64,000 nucleotides of DNA, from positions 372,001 to 436,000 of the forward strand of contig NZ_MNPW01000005.1 of assembly GCF_001983175.1 (NCBI RefSeq), given 5' to 3'. The notes beneath the pieces are model-generated. The model saw only the letters and a program-made list of their open reading frames with translations, made no database searches and had not been told where the DNA came from. The DNA comes from Pseudomonas cedrina subsp. cedrina. Lineage in GTDB: Bacteria > Pseudomonadota > Gammaproteobacteria > Pseudomonadales > Pseudomonadaceae. Of the stretch, positions 27,479 through 36,144 are shown piece by piece. The first letter of the stretch is position 1; each line of letters begins with the position of its first letter. The translations under genes were made by a program, and so were the position numbers.

Positions 27479-30418
27479 ATGAGCCTGCCAACATTGGCCG
27501 AATTGCCAGCCATTCTCTTGCCAAAAGCCCAGCGGGCCGAGCAGTCATTTCGTGACGCCGTGGCCGCGCTGGAAGACGATCATGGACTTTCTGCGTGGAC
27601 GTCGCAACGGTGGGCCGACTTTGCCCGTGTGTGCGCCGCCAGTGATTTCGTCATTGAACAGAGCCTTCGTGACCCTTTGATGTTGCTTGAGCTGGTGGCC
27701 TCGGGCGAGCTGGACCGGGGTTTCGCGCCTGGTGAGCTGTGCGGGCAGCTGGCTGGCGCCGTGCAACAAGCCGAAACAGAAGACGAACTGGGCCGTGCGC
27801 TGCGTCGCCAGCGTACCCGCCAGCAAGTGCGCATTATCTGGCGCGACCTGACCCGCCAGGCGGACCTGGTGCAAACCTGCCGCGATCTGTCCGACATGGC
27901 CGACGCCAGCATCGACCAGGCCTACCAGTGGCTGTACCAGCGCCACTGCGCGCAGTTCGGCACGCCTACCGGCCGACGCAGCGGCGAGCCGCAGCACATG
28001 GTGATCCTCGGCATGGGCAAGCTCGGTGCGGTGGAGCTGAACCTATCGTCGGATATCGACCTGATCTTCGCCTACCCCGAAGGCGGCGAGACGGTCGGCG
28101 TGAAACGGTCCCTGGACAACCAAGAGTTTTTTATCCGCCTTGGTCAAAAACTGATCAAGGCTCTTGACCCGATGACCGTCGACGGCTTCGTGTTCCGCGT
28201 CGACATGCGCCTGCGCCCCTACGGTTCGGCCGGTGCGCTGGTGCTCAGCTTCAACGCGCTGGAGCAGTATTACCAGGACCAGGGCCGTGACTGGGAACGC
28301 TACGCCATGATCAAGGCGCGGGTGGTGGCGGGCGACCAGGTGGCGGGCGCGCAGTTGCTCGACATGCTGCGACCGTTCGTCTACCGCCGCTACCTGGACT
28401 TCTCCGCCATTGAAGCGCTGCGCACCATGAAGCAGTTGATCCAGCAGGAAGTGCGGCGCAAGGGCATGGCCGACAATATCAAGCTGGGTTCGGGCGGCAT
28501 CCGCGAAGTGGAATTTATCGCCCAGGCATTCCAGCTGATCCACGGCGGCCGCGACCTGAGCCTGCAGCAGCGGCCGCTGCTCAAGGTGCTCGGCACCCTG
28601 GAAGGCCAGGGCTACCTGCCGCCGGCGGTGATTGCCGAACTGCGCAATGGTTATGAATTCCTGCGCTACACCGAACACGCGATCCAGGCGATTGCCGACC
28701 GCCAGACGCAAATGCTCCCGGACAGCCCGGAAGACCAGGCGCGCATTGCCTTTATGCTCGGTTTTGCCGACTGGGCCGCGTTCCATGAGCGCCTGATGCA
28801 CTGGCGCGGCCGGGTGGATTGGCACTTCCGCCAGGTGATCGCCGATCCGGATGAAGAAGAAGGCGAAGAAAGCGAATTGGTCGTAGGCGGTGAATGGTTA
28901 CCGCTGTGGGAAGAATCCCAAGATGACGAGGCGGCCTGCCGCCAACTGGCCGAAGGGGGCTTCACCGACGCAACCAAGGCCCTCAAGGCGTTGGCCGGCC
29001 TGCGCAACAGCCCGCAACTGCGTGCCATGCAGCGCCTGGGCCGCGAACGCCTGGACGCGTTTATCCCGCGTCTGCTCGCCCAGGCGGTCGAACACGCAAA
29101 CCCCGACCTGGTGCTGGAGCGCGTGTTGCCGCTGGTTGAAGCCGTCGCCCGACGGTCCGCCTACCTGGTACTGCTCACGGAAAACCCCGACGCCCTGCGC
29201 CGGCTGTTGACCCTGTGCGCTGCCAGCCCGTGGATCGCCGAGCAGATCACGCGCTTTCCACTGTTGCTCGACGAACTGCTCAACGAAGGCCGCCTGTTCA
29301 AGCCACCCTTGGCGCCTGAGCTGGCGGCCGAGCTACGCGAGCGCCTGACACGCATTCCCGAGGACGACCTTGAGCAGCAGATGGAAGCCTTGCGTCATTT
29401 CAAGCTGGCCCACCGCCTGCGCGTGGCGGCTTCGGAAATCGCCGGCAGCCTGCCGTTGATGAAAGTCAGCGACTACCTTACCTGGCTCGCTGAAGCGATT
29501 CTCGAACAGGTGCTGGCCCTGGCCTGGCGCCAGACCGTAGCGCGGCATGGCTCGCCACAACGCCTGGACGGCACCCTGTGCGATCCCGGGTTCATCATTG
29601 TCGGCTACGGAAAGGTCGGCGGGATCGAACTGGGGCATGGTTCGGACCTGGACCTGGTGTTTATCCACGACGGCGACCCGCAGGCCGAAACCGACGGCGC
29701 CAAGCCGATCGATGGCGCGCAGTTCTTCACGCGTCTGGGCCAGCGCATCATCCACCTGCTGACCACCCAGACCAACTCCGGCCAGCTGTACGAAGTCGAC
29801 ATGCGCCTGCGGCCTTCCGGCGCCTCCGGGCTGCTGGTCAGTTCGCTCGGGGCGTTCGACCGCTATCAAAAAAATGAAGCCTGGACCTGGGAACATCAGG
29901 CCTTGGTTCGCGCCCGGGTGCTGGTGGGCAGCCAGGATGTGGGCCAGGCGTTCGAGCAAGTGCGCGCCAACGTGCTGGGGCAGGAACGGGACCTGGCGAA
30001 GCTGCGCCAGGAAGTCAGCGAGATGCGCGCCAAGATGCGTGACAACCTGGGTACCAAGGGCACGGCGGCCGGTACCGGCGCCAATGCCTTCGAAGCCACG
30101 GCGGCGTTCGACCTCAAGCAGGACGCCGGAGGTATCGTCGATATTGAATTTATGGTGCAATACGCAGCTTTGGCGTGGTCTGCACAACATCCATCGTTGC
30201 TGCGCTACACCGACAATATCCGCATTCTTGAAGGCCTGGAGCAGGTGGGGTTGATGCCCGCCGCCGATGCTCATCTGCTGCGCGAGGTGTACAAGGCCTA
30301 TCGATCCGCCGCGCACCGCCAGGCCCTGCAGAACGAGGCCGGTACGGTGACGGGGGATCAGTTTGCCGACGAGCGGCGGCAGGTGATGCGAATCTGGAAG
30401 GAACTGGGTTTAAGCTGA
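27479..30418 (+). CDS. glnE: Glutamine synthetase adenylyltransferase/adenylyl-removing enzyme
   Basis: Bifunctional nucleotidyltransferase that switches glutamine synthetase off by adenylylation and on again by deadenylylation, under PII control. It has 979 residues. Two nucleotidyltransferase domains are visible. The first, adenylyl-removing, has GMGKLGAVELNLSSDIDLIF near residues 178-197. The second, adenylyl-transferase, has GYGKVGGIELGHGSDLDLVF near 707-726. Both have DxD metal residues, and helical PII-response domains follow each. GATAGACC precedes the ATG. It is divergent from aceE and followed by a REP element, so it is a separate transcription unit from the LPS operon. Confidence 0.97.
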   Translation: MSLPTLAELPAILLPKAQRAEQSFRDAVAALEDDHGLSAWTSQRWADFARVCAASDFVIEQSLRDPLMLLELVASGELDRGFAPGELCGQLAGAVQQAETEDELGRALRRQRTRQQVRIIWRDLTRQADLVQTCRDLSDMADASIDQAYQWLYQRHCAQFGTPTGRRSGEPQHMVILGMGKLGAVELNLSSDIDLIFAYPEGGETVGVKRSLDNQEFFIRLGQKLIKALDPMTVDGFVFRVDMRLRPYGSAGALVLSFNALEQYYQDQGRDWERYAMIKARVVAGDQVAGAQLLDMLRPFVYRRYLDFSAIEALRTMKQLIQQEVRRKGMADNIKLGSGGIREVEFIAQAFQLIHGGRDLSLQQRPLLKVLGTLEGQGYLPPAVIAELRNGYEFLRYTEHAIQAIADRQTQMLPDSPEDQARIAFMLGFADWAAFHERLMHWRGRVDWHFRQVIADPDEEEGEESELVVGGEWLPLWEESQDDEAACRQLAEGGFTDATKALKALAGLRNSPQLRAMQRLGRERLDAFIPRLLAQAVEHANPDLVLERVLPLVEAVARRSAYLVLLTENPDALRRLLTLCAASPWIAEQITRFPLLLDELLNEGRLFKPPLAPELAAELRERLTRIPEDDLEQQMEALRHFKLAHRLRVAASEIAGSLPLMKVSDYLTWLAEAILEQVLALAWRQTVARHGSPQRLDGTLCDPGFIIVGYGKVGGIELGHGSDLDLVFIHDGDPQAETDGAKPIDGAQFFTRLGQRIIHLLTTQTNSGQLYEVDMRLRPSGASGLLVSSLGAFDRYQKNEAWTWEHQALVRARVLVGSQDVGQAFEQVRANVLGQERDLAKLRQEVSEMRAKMRDNLGTKGTAAGTGANAFEATAAFDLKQDAGGIVDIEFMVQYAALAWSAQHPSLLRYTDNIRILEGLEQVGLMPAADAHLLREVYKAYRSAAHRQALQNEAGTVTGDQFADERRQVMRIWKELGLS

Positions 30419-30445
30419 AACTTGATTGCAAGGGAAGTGGGCTTG

Positions 30446-30548
30446 TGTGGGAGCCGGGCTTGCCCGCGATGCAGACGCCTCGGCATTCAGTCGTACCGAG
30501 GTGATGCCATCGCAGGCAAGCCAGCTCCCTCACAAGCCTGCTCCCACA
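30446..30548. repeat. REP-type inverted pair between glnE and waaF
   Basis: TGTGGGAGCCGGGCTTGCCCGCGAT at 30446 pairs with the copy ending near 30530 (slightly diverged, CTCCCTCACA), plus a half copy CTCCCACA ending at 30548. It separates nitrogen control from the LPS genes. Confidence 0.85.
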
Positions 30549-30591
30549 TAGCCGGTATTCAAATAAGCCCGCTCCTACAGTAATCATCGAG

Positions 30592-30615
30592 GCGGGGAGG
30601 CATAAGCCTCCCCGC
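30592..30615 (+). terminator. Perfect hairpin just before waaF
   Basis: GCGGGGAGGC-ATAA-GCCTCCCCGC is a perfect 10-bp stem with a 4-nt loop ending 18 bp before the waaF start, followed by ATCGTTTGTGG rather than a clean T run. It may end glnE transcription weakly or act as a leader hairpin controlling the LPS operon. Confidence 0.5.
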
Positions 30616-30633
30616 ATCGTTTGTGGAAACTAC

Positions 30634-31668
30634 ATGAATATTCTGATCGTTGGGCCCAGTTGGGTCGGTGACATGGTAATGGCGCAAACACTGTTTCAGT
30701 GCCTGCGCATGCGCCACCCAGACTGCCAGATCGACGTGCTCGCCCCCGAGTGGAGCCGACCGATCCTTGAACGCATGCCCGAAGTTCGCCAGGCCTTGAG
30801 CTTCCCGCTCGGCCACGGTGCCCTCGAGCTGGCGACCCGCCGGCGCATCGGCAAATCCCTGGCCGGCCAGTACGACCAGGCGATCCTGTTGCCCAACTCG
30901 CTCAAGTCAGCGCTGGTGCCGTATTTTGCCGGCATCCCCAAGCGCACCGGCTGGCGTGGCGAGTTCCGCTACGTGCTGCTCAATGACGTGCGCACCCTGG
31001 ACAAGGCCCGCTATCGGCTGATGATCGAGCGTTTCATGGCCCTGGCCTATGAGCCGGGCGCCGAGCTGCCCAAGCCATATCCACGCCCGAGCCTGCGGAT
31101 CGACCCGGTCAGCCGCGACGCCGCGCTGGCCAAGTTTGGCCTGGCGCTCGACCGCCCGGTCCTGGCGCTGTGCCCGGGGGCTGAGTTCGGCGAGTCCAAG
31201 CGTTGGCCGGCGGAGCACTATGCCCAGGTGGCCGAGGCCAGGATCCGCGAAGGCTGGCAGGTGTGGTTGTTTGGTTCGAAGAAGGACCATCCGGTGGGTG
31301 AAGATATTCGTCAGCGCCTGATTCCCGGCCTGCGCGAAGAAGCGGTCAACCTCAGCGGCGATACGTCGCTTGCCGAGGCCATCGACCTGCTGTCCTGTGC
31401 CGATTCGGTGGTCTCCAACGACTCCGGCCTGATGCACGTCGCCGCTGCCCTGAACCGTCCATTGGTGGCGGTGTACGGCTCGACGTCGCCTGGGTTCACG
31501 CCGCCATTGGCCGACCAGGTCGAAGTGGTGCGCCTGGGCCTGGACTGCAGCCCGTGTTTCGATCGCACCTGCCGGTTCGGTCACTACAACTGCATGCGCC
31601 AGTTGCTGCCGCAGCCGGTGAACGAAGCCTTGCAGCGGTTGCAAGGCTCCGTGGTCGAGGTCCGTTAG
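30634..31668 (+). CDS. waaF: ADP-heptose:LPS heptosyltransferase II
   Basis: Adds the second L-glycero-D-manno-heptose to the inner core of LPS, on the cytoplasmic face of the inner membrane. It has 344 residues and belongs to GT9. The start MNILIVGPSWVGDMVMAQ, the middle LCPGAEFGESKRWP and the ADP-heptose-binding segment VVSNDSGLMHVAAALNRPLVAVYG are typical. It begins the tightly coupled core operon; waaC starts 1 nt after its stop. Confidence 0.97.
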   Translation: MNILIVGPSWVGDMVMAQTLFQCLRMRHPDCQIDVLAPEWSRPILERMPEVRQALSFPLGHGALELATRRRIGKSLAGQYDQAILLPNSLKSALVPYFAGIPKRTGWRGEFRYVLLNDVRTLDKARYRLMIERFMALAYEPGAELPKPYPRPSLRIDPVSRDAALAKFGLALDRPVLALCPGAEFGESKRWPAEHYAQVAEARIREGWQVWLFGSKKDHPVGEDIRQRLIPGLREEAVNLSGDTSLAEAIDLLSCADSVVSNDSGLMHVAAALNRPLVAVYGSTSPGFTPPLADQVEVVRLGLDCSPCFDRTCRFGHYNCMRQLLPQPVNEALQRLQGSVVEVR

Positions 31669-31669
31669 T

Positions 31670-32731
31670 TTGCGCGTCCTGGTAATCAAGACCTCATCCC
31701 TGGGCGACGTGATCCATGCCTTGCCGGCACTGACCGATGCGGCGCGGGCGATCCCCGGCATTCAATTCGACTGGGTGGTGGAAGAGGGCTTCGCCGAAAT
31801 CCCCACCTGGCACCCGGCGGTGGACAAGGTGATCCCGGTGGCGATCCGGCGCTGGCGCAAAAACCTTTGGCAAACCCTCAAGAGCGGCGAGTGGCGACGC
31901 TTCAAGCAGCGCATCCAGTCGACCAAATATGACTTGGTGATCGATGCCCAGGGCCTGCTGAAAAGCGCCTGGCTGACCCGCTATGTGCGTGCCCCCATTG
32001 CCGGTTTTGACAAAAGCTCGGCGCGTGAACCGATCGCCGCGCGTTTCTACTCGCGGCGCCTGGCCGTGGCGCGCGGGCAGCATGCGGTGGAGCGCTTGCG
32101 CCAACTGTTCGCCGTGGCGCTGGGTTATGACTTGCCCAAAGGCCTGGGCGACTACGGCCTGAGCGTCGAGAAGCTGCTTGGCCTGCCGCCAAAAAAACCT
32201 TTCGTGCTGCTGCTGCACGGCACCACCTGGGACACCAAGCATTGGCCCGAAGCCTACTGGCGCGAGCTGGCCGAACGCATGGGGCGCCTGGGCGTGGAGG
32301 TGAAATTGCCGTGGGGCAATGCCGACGAAAAAGCCCGCGCCGAACGCCTGGCCCAAGGCCTGCCACACGCCGAAGTGCTGCCCAAGCTGAACCTGGCCGG
32401 TGTCGCCCGTGTACTGGCCGGCGCCCGTGCCTGCGTGGCGGTGGACACCGGGCTTGGTCACCTGGCCGCGGCGCTGGATGTGCCGACCATTTCCCTGTTC
32501 GGCCCGACCAACCCCGGCCTCACCGGTGCCTACGGCAAGGGCCAGATCCACCTGGCCAGCGACTGGCCCTGCGCGCCATGCCTGCAGAAACACTGTACCT
32601 ATCAACCGACGGCCGACGACCTGCGTCGGTTCGACGTCAAGCGCGAGTCGCCCCTGTGCTTCACGCGCCTGAACCCTGAGCGTGTGGCAAGCCGACTGAG
32701 CACGTTGTTACTGGCTGAGGAGCTGCACTGA
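31670..32731 (+). CDS. waaC: ADP-heptose:LPS heptosyltransferase I
   Basis: Adds the first heptose to Kdo of the growing core. It has 353 residues (GT9), with MRVLVIKTSSLGDVIHALPAL at the start, LLHGTTWDTKHWP in the middle, and the donor site VAVDTGLGHLAAALDVPTISLFG. The start codon is TTG at 31670, one base after the waaF stop; GAGG lies upstream inside waaF. An in-frame ATG does not occur early enough to give the conserved N-terminus, so the TTG is well supported. The stop overlaps the waaG start (ATGA-type). Confidence 0.96.
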   Translation: MRVLVIKTSSLGDVIHALPALTDAARAIPGIQFDWVVEEGFAEIPTWHPAVDKVIPVAIRRWRKNLWQTLKSGEWRRFKQRIQSTKYDLVIDAQGLLKSAWLTRYVRAPIAGFDKSSAREPIAARFYSRRLAVARGQHAVERLRQLFAVALGYDLPKGLGDYGLSVEKLLGLPPKKPFVLLLHGTTWDTKHWPEAYWRELAERMGRLGVEVKLPWGNADEKARAERLAQGLPHAEVLPKLNLAGVARVLAGARACVAVDTGLGHLAAALDVPTISLFGPTNPGLTGAYGKGQIHLASDWPCAPCLQKHCTYQPTADDLRRFDVKRESPLCFTRLNPERVASRLSTLLLAEELH

Positions 32732-33855
32732 TGCAACTGGCTTTCGTGTTGTACAAATACTTCCCCTTCGGTGGTCTGCAGCGTGACTTCATGCGCATCG
32801 CCCTGGAATGCCAGCAGCGCGGTCATCGGATTCGTGTCTATACGCTGATCTGGGAAGGCGACATCCCGCCCGGTTTCGAAGTGCTGGTGGCGCCGGTCAA
32901 GGCGTTCTTCAACCACCGGCGCAACGAGAAACTCAGCGCCTGGATGGAGGCTGACCTTGCCAAGCGCCCGGTGGACCGCCTGATCGGATTCAACAAAATG
33001 CCCGGCCTGGACGTGTACTACGCCGCCGACGGCTGTTTTGAAGACAAGGCGCAAAACCTGCGGCACTCGCTGTACAAAAGCTTTGGCCGCTATCGCCACT
33101 TTGCCGAGTACGAGCGCGCGGTTTTCGCCAAGGACGCCAAGACCGAAATCCTGATGATCTCCGAAGTGCAGCAGCCGTTGTTCATCAAGCACTACGACAC
33201 ACCGCTGCAACGCTTCCACCTGCTGCCGCCGGGCATTGCCCAGGACCGTCGCGCGCCGCCGAATGCGGCCGAGATTCGCCAGGGTTTCCGCAAGGAATTC
33301 AACCTCGGCGATGACGACCTGCTACTGGTGCAAATCGGCTCCGGCTTCAAGACCAAAGGCGTCGACCGCAGCCTCAAAGCCGTGGCGGCATTGCCGGCTG
33401 AACTCAAGAAACGCACACGCCTGTTTGTAATCGGCCAGGACGACCCCAAGGTATTCCAATTGCAAAGCGCCACGCTGGGCCTGGGGGATAACGTGCAGTT
33501 CCTCAAAGGGCGCAGCGATATCCCGCGTTTCCTGTTGGGCGCCGACCTGTTGATCCACCCGGCGTATAACGAAAACACTGGCACCGTATTGCTCGAAGCC
33601 TTGGTGGCCGGGTTACCGGTGCTGGTCTCGGCCGTATGTGGTTATGCCCATTACATCGCCGAGGCTGACAGCGGCCTGGTGCTGGATGAGCCGTTTGAAC
33701 AAGCGCAGCTCAACGGCTACCTGGCGAATATGCTCACCGACACTGCACAGCGCGCGGCCTGGAGCCGCAATGGGTTGGCCTTCGCCGAGACGGCCGACCT
33801 CTACAGCATGCCGCAGCACGCGGCGGATGTGATTCTGGCGGAGCCAAAACGATGA
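32731..33855 (+). CDS. waaG: LPS core glycosyltransferase WaaG
   Basis: GT4 (GT-B fold) enzyme that adds the first hexose (in P. aeruginosa a galactosamine) to heptose II. It has 374 residues. The N-terminal LVLYKYFPFGGLQRDFMRIA is the WaaG hallmark. The donor-site region around ENTGTVLLEALVAGLPVLVS contains the E-x7-E retaining-GT motif. It overlaps waaC by 1 nt and waaP by 4 nt. Confidence 0.96.
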   Translation: MQLAFVLYKYFPFGGLQRDFMRIALECQQRGHRIRVYTLIWEGDIPPGFEVLVAPVKAFFNHRRNEKLSAWMEADLAKRPVDRLIGFNKMPGLDVYYAADGCFEDKAQNLRHSLYKSFGRYRHFAEYERAVFAKDAKTEILMISEVQQPLFIKHYDTPLQRFHLLPPGIAQDRRAPPNAAEIRQGFRKEFNLGDDDLLLVQIGSGFKTKGVDRSLKAVAALPAELKKRTRLFVIGQDDPKVFQLQSATLGLGDNVQFLKGRSDIPRFLLGADLLIHPAYNENTGTVLLEALVAGLPVLVSAVCGYAHYIAEADSGLVLDEPFEQAQLNGYLANMLTDTAQRAAWSRNGLAFAETADLYSMPQHAADVILAEPKR

Positions 33856-34658
33856 AGTTGATTCTTGCCGAACCGTTCAAGACGTTATGGGCCGGGCTTG
33901 ATGCCTTTGCCGAAGTCGAGAAACTGCAAGGCCAGGTATTCCGCGAACTGGCGGCACGTCGCACGTTGCGCACCGAGGTCGCTGGCCGTCCGTATTTCGT
34001 GAAGATCCACCGCGGCATCGGTTGGGCGGAAATTTTCAAGAACCTGATCACCGCCAAGCTGCCGGTGCTGGGCGCCGGCCTCGAATGGGATGCCATCCAC
34101 CGCTTGCAGGAACTGGGCGTGCCCACCATGACCGGCGTGGCCTTCGGCGAGAAGGGCAGCAACCCGGCGGACCAGCATTCGTTCATCATCACCGAAGAAC
34201 TGGCGCCGACCATCAGCCTGGAAGACCTGACCGTCAACTGGGTGGCCGAACCGCCTGCGCCCGCGCTGCGCCACGCCCTCACGGCCGAGTTGGCGCGCAT
34301 GGTCGGCGACATGCACCGAGGTGGCGTGAACCACCGCGATTGCTACCTGTGCCACTTCCTGCTGGACACCGCCAAGCCCATCGACGCCAGCGACATCAAG
34401 CTGTCGGTGATCGACCTGCACCGTGCCCAGTTGCGTGCGCATCTGCCGCTGCGCTGGCGCGACAAGGACCTCTCGGCGCTGTATTACTCGGCGCTGGATA
34501 TCGGCTTGACCCGTCGCGACAAGCTGCGTTTTCTCAAGGGCTACTTCCGCCAGCCGCTGCGCCAGATCCTGGCCGAGCAGTCGGCGTCGTTGAGCCTGAT
34601 GCAGCGCAAGGCCGACAAGCTCTACGCGCGCAAGCAACGCTACGGGGATGCGATCTGA
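33852..34658 (+). CDS. waaP: LPS heptose I kinase WaaP
   Basis: Phosphorylates heptose I of the inner core; in Pseudomonas this is essential for outer-membrane integrity. It has 268 residues and a eukaryotic-like kinase fold. It has VKIHRG (ATP-binding Lys51), the complete catalytic loop H161-R-D163 in NHRDCYLCHFLL, and the metal Asp188 in VIDLHRAQ. It overlaps waaG and the next kinase gene (stop/start share 1 nt). Of the five kinase-fold proteins in the locus, this one has the most complete active site. Confidence 0.95.
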   Translation: MKLILAEPFKTLWAGLDAFAEVEKLQGQVFRELAARRTLRTEVAGRPYFVKIHRGIGWAEIFKNLITAKLPVLGAGLEWDAIHRLQELGVPTMTGVAFGEKGSNPADQHSFIITEELAPTISLEDLTVNWVAEPPAPALRHALTAELARMVGDMHRGGVNHRDCYLCHFLLDTAKPIDASDIKLSVIDLHRAQLRAHLPLRWRDKDLSALYYSALDIGLTRRDKLRFLKGYFRQPLRQILAEQSASLSLMQRKADKLYARKQRYGDAI

Positions 34659-35392
34659 TGGCGGGTTGGAACCTGGAACCTGCGTACGCGAACCTGGCGG
34701 ATGATTTTGGCAGCCTTGAGGCGGTCTTCGCCCTGCAAGGCGAGCGGCTGACCCGCGACCCGCTGTCGGAAGTGATCCGGGTGGAGCGCGGCGGGGTCAA
34801 TTACTACGTCAAGCGCTACGTCGGCGCCGGCAAGGGTTTGCGGCGTTACCTGGGCAAGCCGCGGGTGAAGTCCGAATGGCAGAACCTCAAGCGTTTCGCC
34901 AAATGGGGCATTCCCACGGCCGACGTGGTTGCCTGGGGCCTGGAGCGCAAGGGCCTGGCCTATGACCGTGGCGCGATGATCACCCGCGAGTTGCCCAGGA
35001 CAGAAGACCTTTCGGTGCTGGCCGAGCGTCACGATGCACGCCTGCGCGACCCCAAGTGGGTCAATGCGGTGAGCCGCCAGCTCGCCGAATACACGCGCAC
35101 GATGCACGATCATCGTTTTACCCATAACGACTTGAAGTGGCGCAACCTGCTCATCGATGATCAGGCGACGCTGTACCTGATCGATTGCCCCAATGGCGAT
35201 TTCTGGCGCGGTTTCTGGCTCAAGTACCGCATCACCAAGGATCTGGCTTGCCTGGACAAGGTGGCCAAATATCACTTGTCCGCCACCCAGCGCCTGCGTT
35301 TCTACATGCAGTACCGTCAGCGCCGGCACCTCAGTGCAGCAGACAAACAGCGTATTCGCCATGTGGTGAAGTTTTTCGAGGGACGTGAATGA
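34658..35392 (+). CDS. Second LPS-core kinase-fold protein (WapP position)
   Basis: A 244-residue kinase-fold protein in the place of PA5008 (named wapP in P. aeruginosa, from memory). It has NYYVKRYVGAGKG (Lys52), an intact catalytic loop H156-N-D158 with LKWRNLL, and the metal aspartate in LIDCPNGDFW (Asp176), so it is expected to be active, probably phosphorylating another heptose position. The start at 34658 shares one base with the waaP stop. The open frame runs back to 34022, but that part is the waaP shadow. Cytoplasmic. Confidence 0.85.
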   Translation: MAGWNLEPAYANLADDFGSLEAVFALQGERLTRDPLSEVIRVERGGVNYYVKRYVGAGKGLRRYLGKPRVKSEWQNLKRFAKWGIPTADVVAWGLERKGLAYDRGAMITRELPRTEDLSVLAERHDARLRDPKWVNAVSRQLAEYTRTMHDHRFTHNDLKWRNLLIDDQATLYLIDCPNGDFWRGFWLKYRITKDLACLDKVAKYHLSATQRLRFYMQYRQRRHLSAADKQRIRHVVKFFEGRE

Positions 35393-36144
35393 GTGATGAT
35401 TTCCTGGCGTCTGAAGACCGTGCGCTGCTGGAGCGCAACGGCCTGGCGACGTTCGACGCCCTGTGGGCCAGGCAACTGGATGCGGTCGACGAGCCCAATA
35501 CCAGTCGCGGCGGCTGGAGCAGTGTGTTTCGCCTGGAGCTCGACGGCCACGGTTACTACCTCAAGCGCCAGAGCAATTACCTGACGCGCAGCCTGCACCG
35601 GCCTTTTGGCGAGCCGAGTTTCTCCCGCGAATTTCGTAACATTAGCCGCTATCGCAAGCTCGGTGTCCCGGCGTTGCAAGCGGTGTTCTACGGCGAGCGC
35701 AAAGTCGCGGGTGAACACCGCGCGATGCTGCTCACGCGCGCGCTGGACGGCTGGAACGACCTGGATTCGCTGCTGGAACAATGGCCTTCGCTGAGCGATG
35801 CCCAGCACCGTGCGATCCTGCTGGCCTGCGGTCAACTTGCCCGTCGGTTGCACAGCGTCGGCCAGGTGCATGGCTGTTTTTACCCCAAGCATATTTTCCT
35901 GCAGGCGACCGGCGACGGTTATGCCGCGCAGTTGATCGACCTGGAAAAAACCCGCCCGCTGCTGTTCGGCTGGCGGGACCGGGTCAAGGATCTGGAGCCG
36001 TTGTTGCGTCGCGCGCCCCAATGGTCCGACGTGCAGGTACGCCAGCTGTTGGCGGCGTATCTGCAGCAGCCGGCGGACGGTACGCTGGTCGATACGTGGT
36101 TCCAGCGCCTGAATACCCGTCGTAGCCACAAGGAAAACCGCTGA
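35389..36144 (+). CDS. InaA-type kinase-fold protein lacking the catalytic Asp (WapQ position)
   Basis: A 251-residue InaA/WaaP-family protein in the place of PA5007 (wapQ, from memory). It has YYLKRQSNY (Lys59) and the metal Asp in LIDLEKTRP (184). The catalytic loop reads H161-G-C163-F-Y-P-K-H168, where WaaP has H-R-D-C-Y-L-C-H, so the usual aspartate is replaced by cysteine. HGCFYPKH-like loops may be a family trait of InaA proteins, so this does not prove inactivity. It overlaps its upstream neighbour by 4 nt and the next gene by 1 nt. Confidence 0.82.
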   Translation: MSDDFLASEDRALLERNGLATFDALWARQLDAVDEPNTSRGGWSSVFRLELDGHGYYLKRQSNYLTRSLHRPFGEPSFSREFRNISRYRKLGVPALQAVFYGERKVAGEHRAMLLTRALDGWNDLDSLLEQWPSLSDAQHRAILLACGQLARRLHSVGQVHGCFYPKHIFLQATGDGYAAQLIDLEKTRPLLFGWRDRVKDLEPLLRRAPQWSDVQVRQLLAAYLQQPADGTLVDTWFQRLNTRRSHKENR

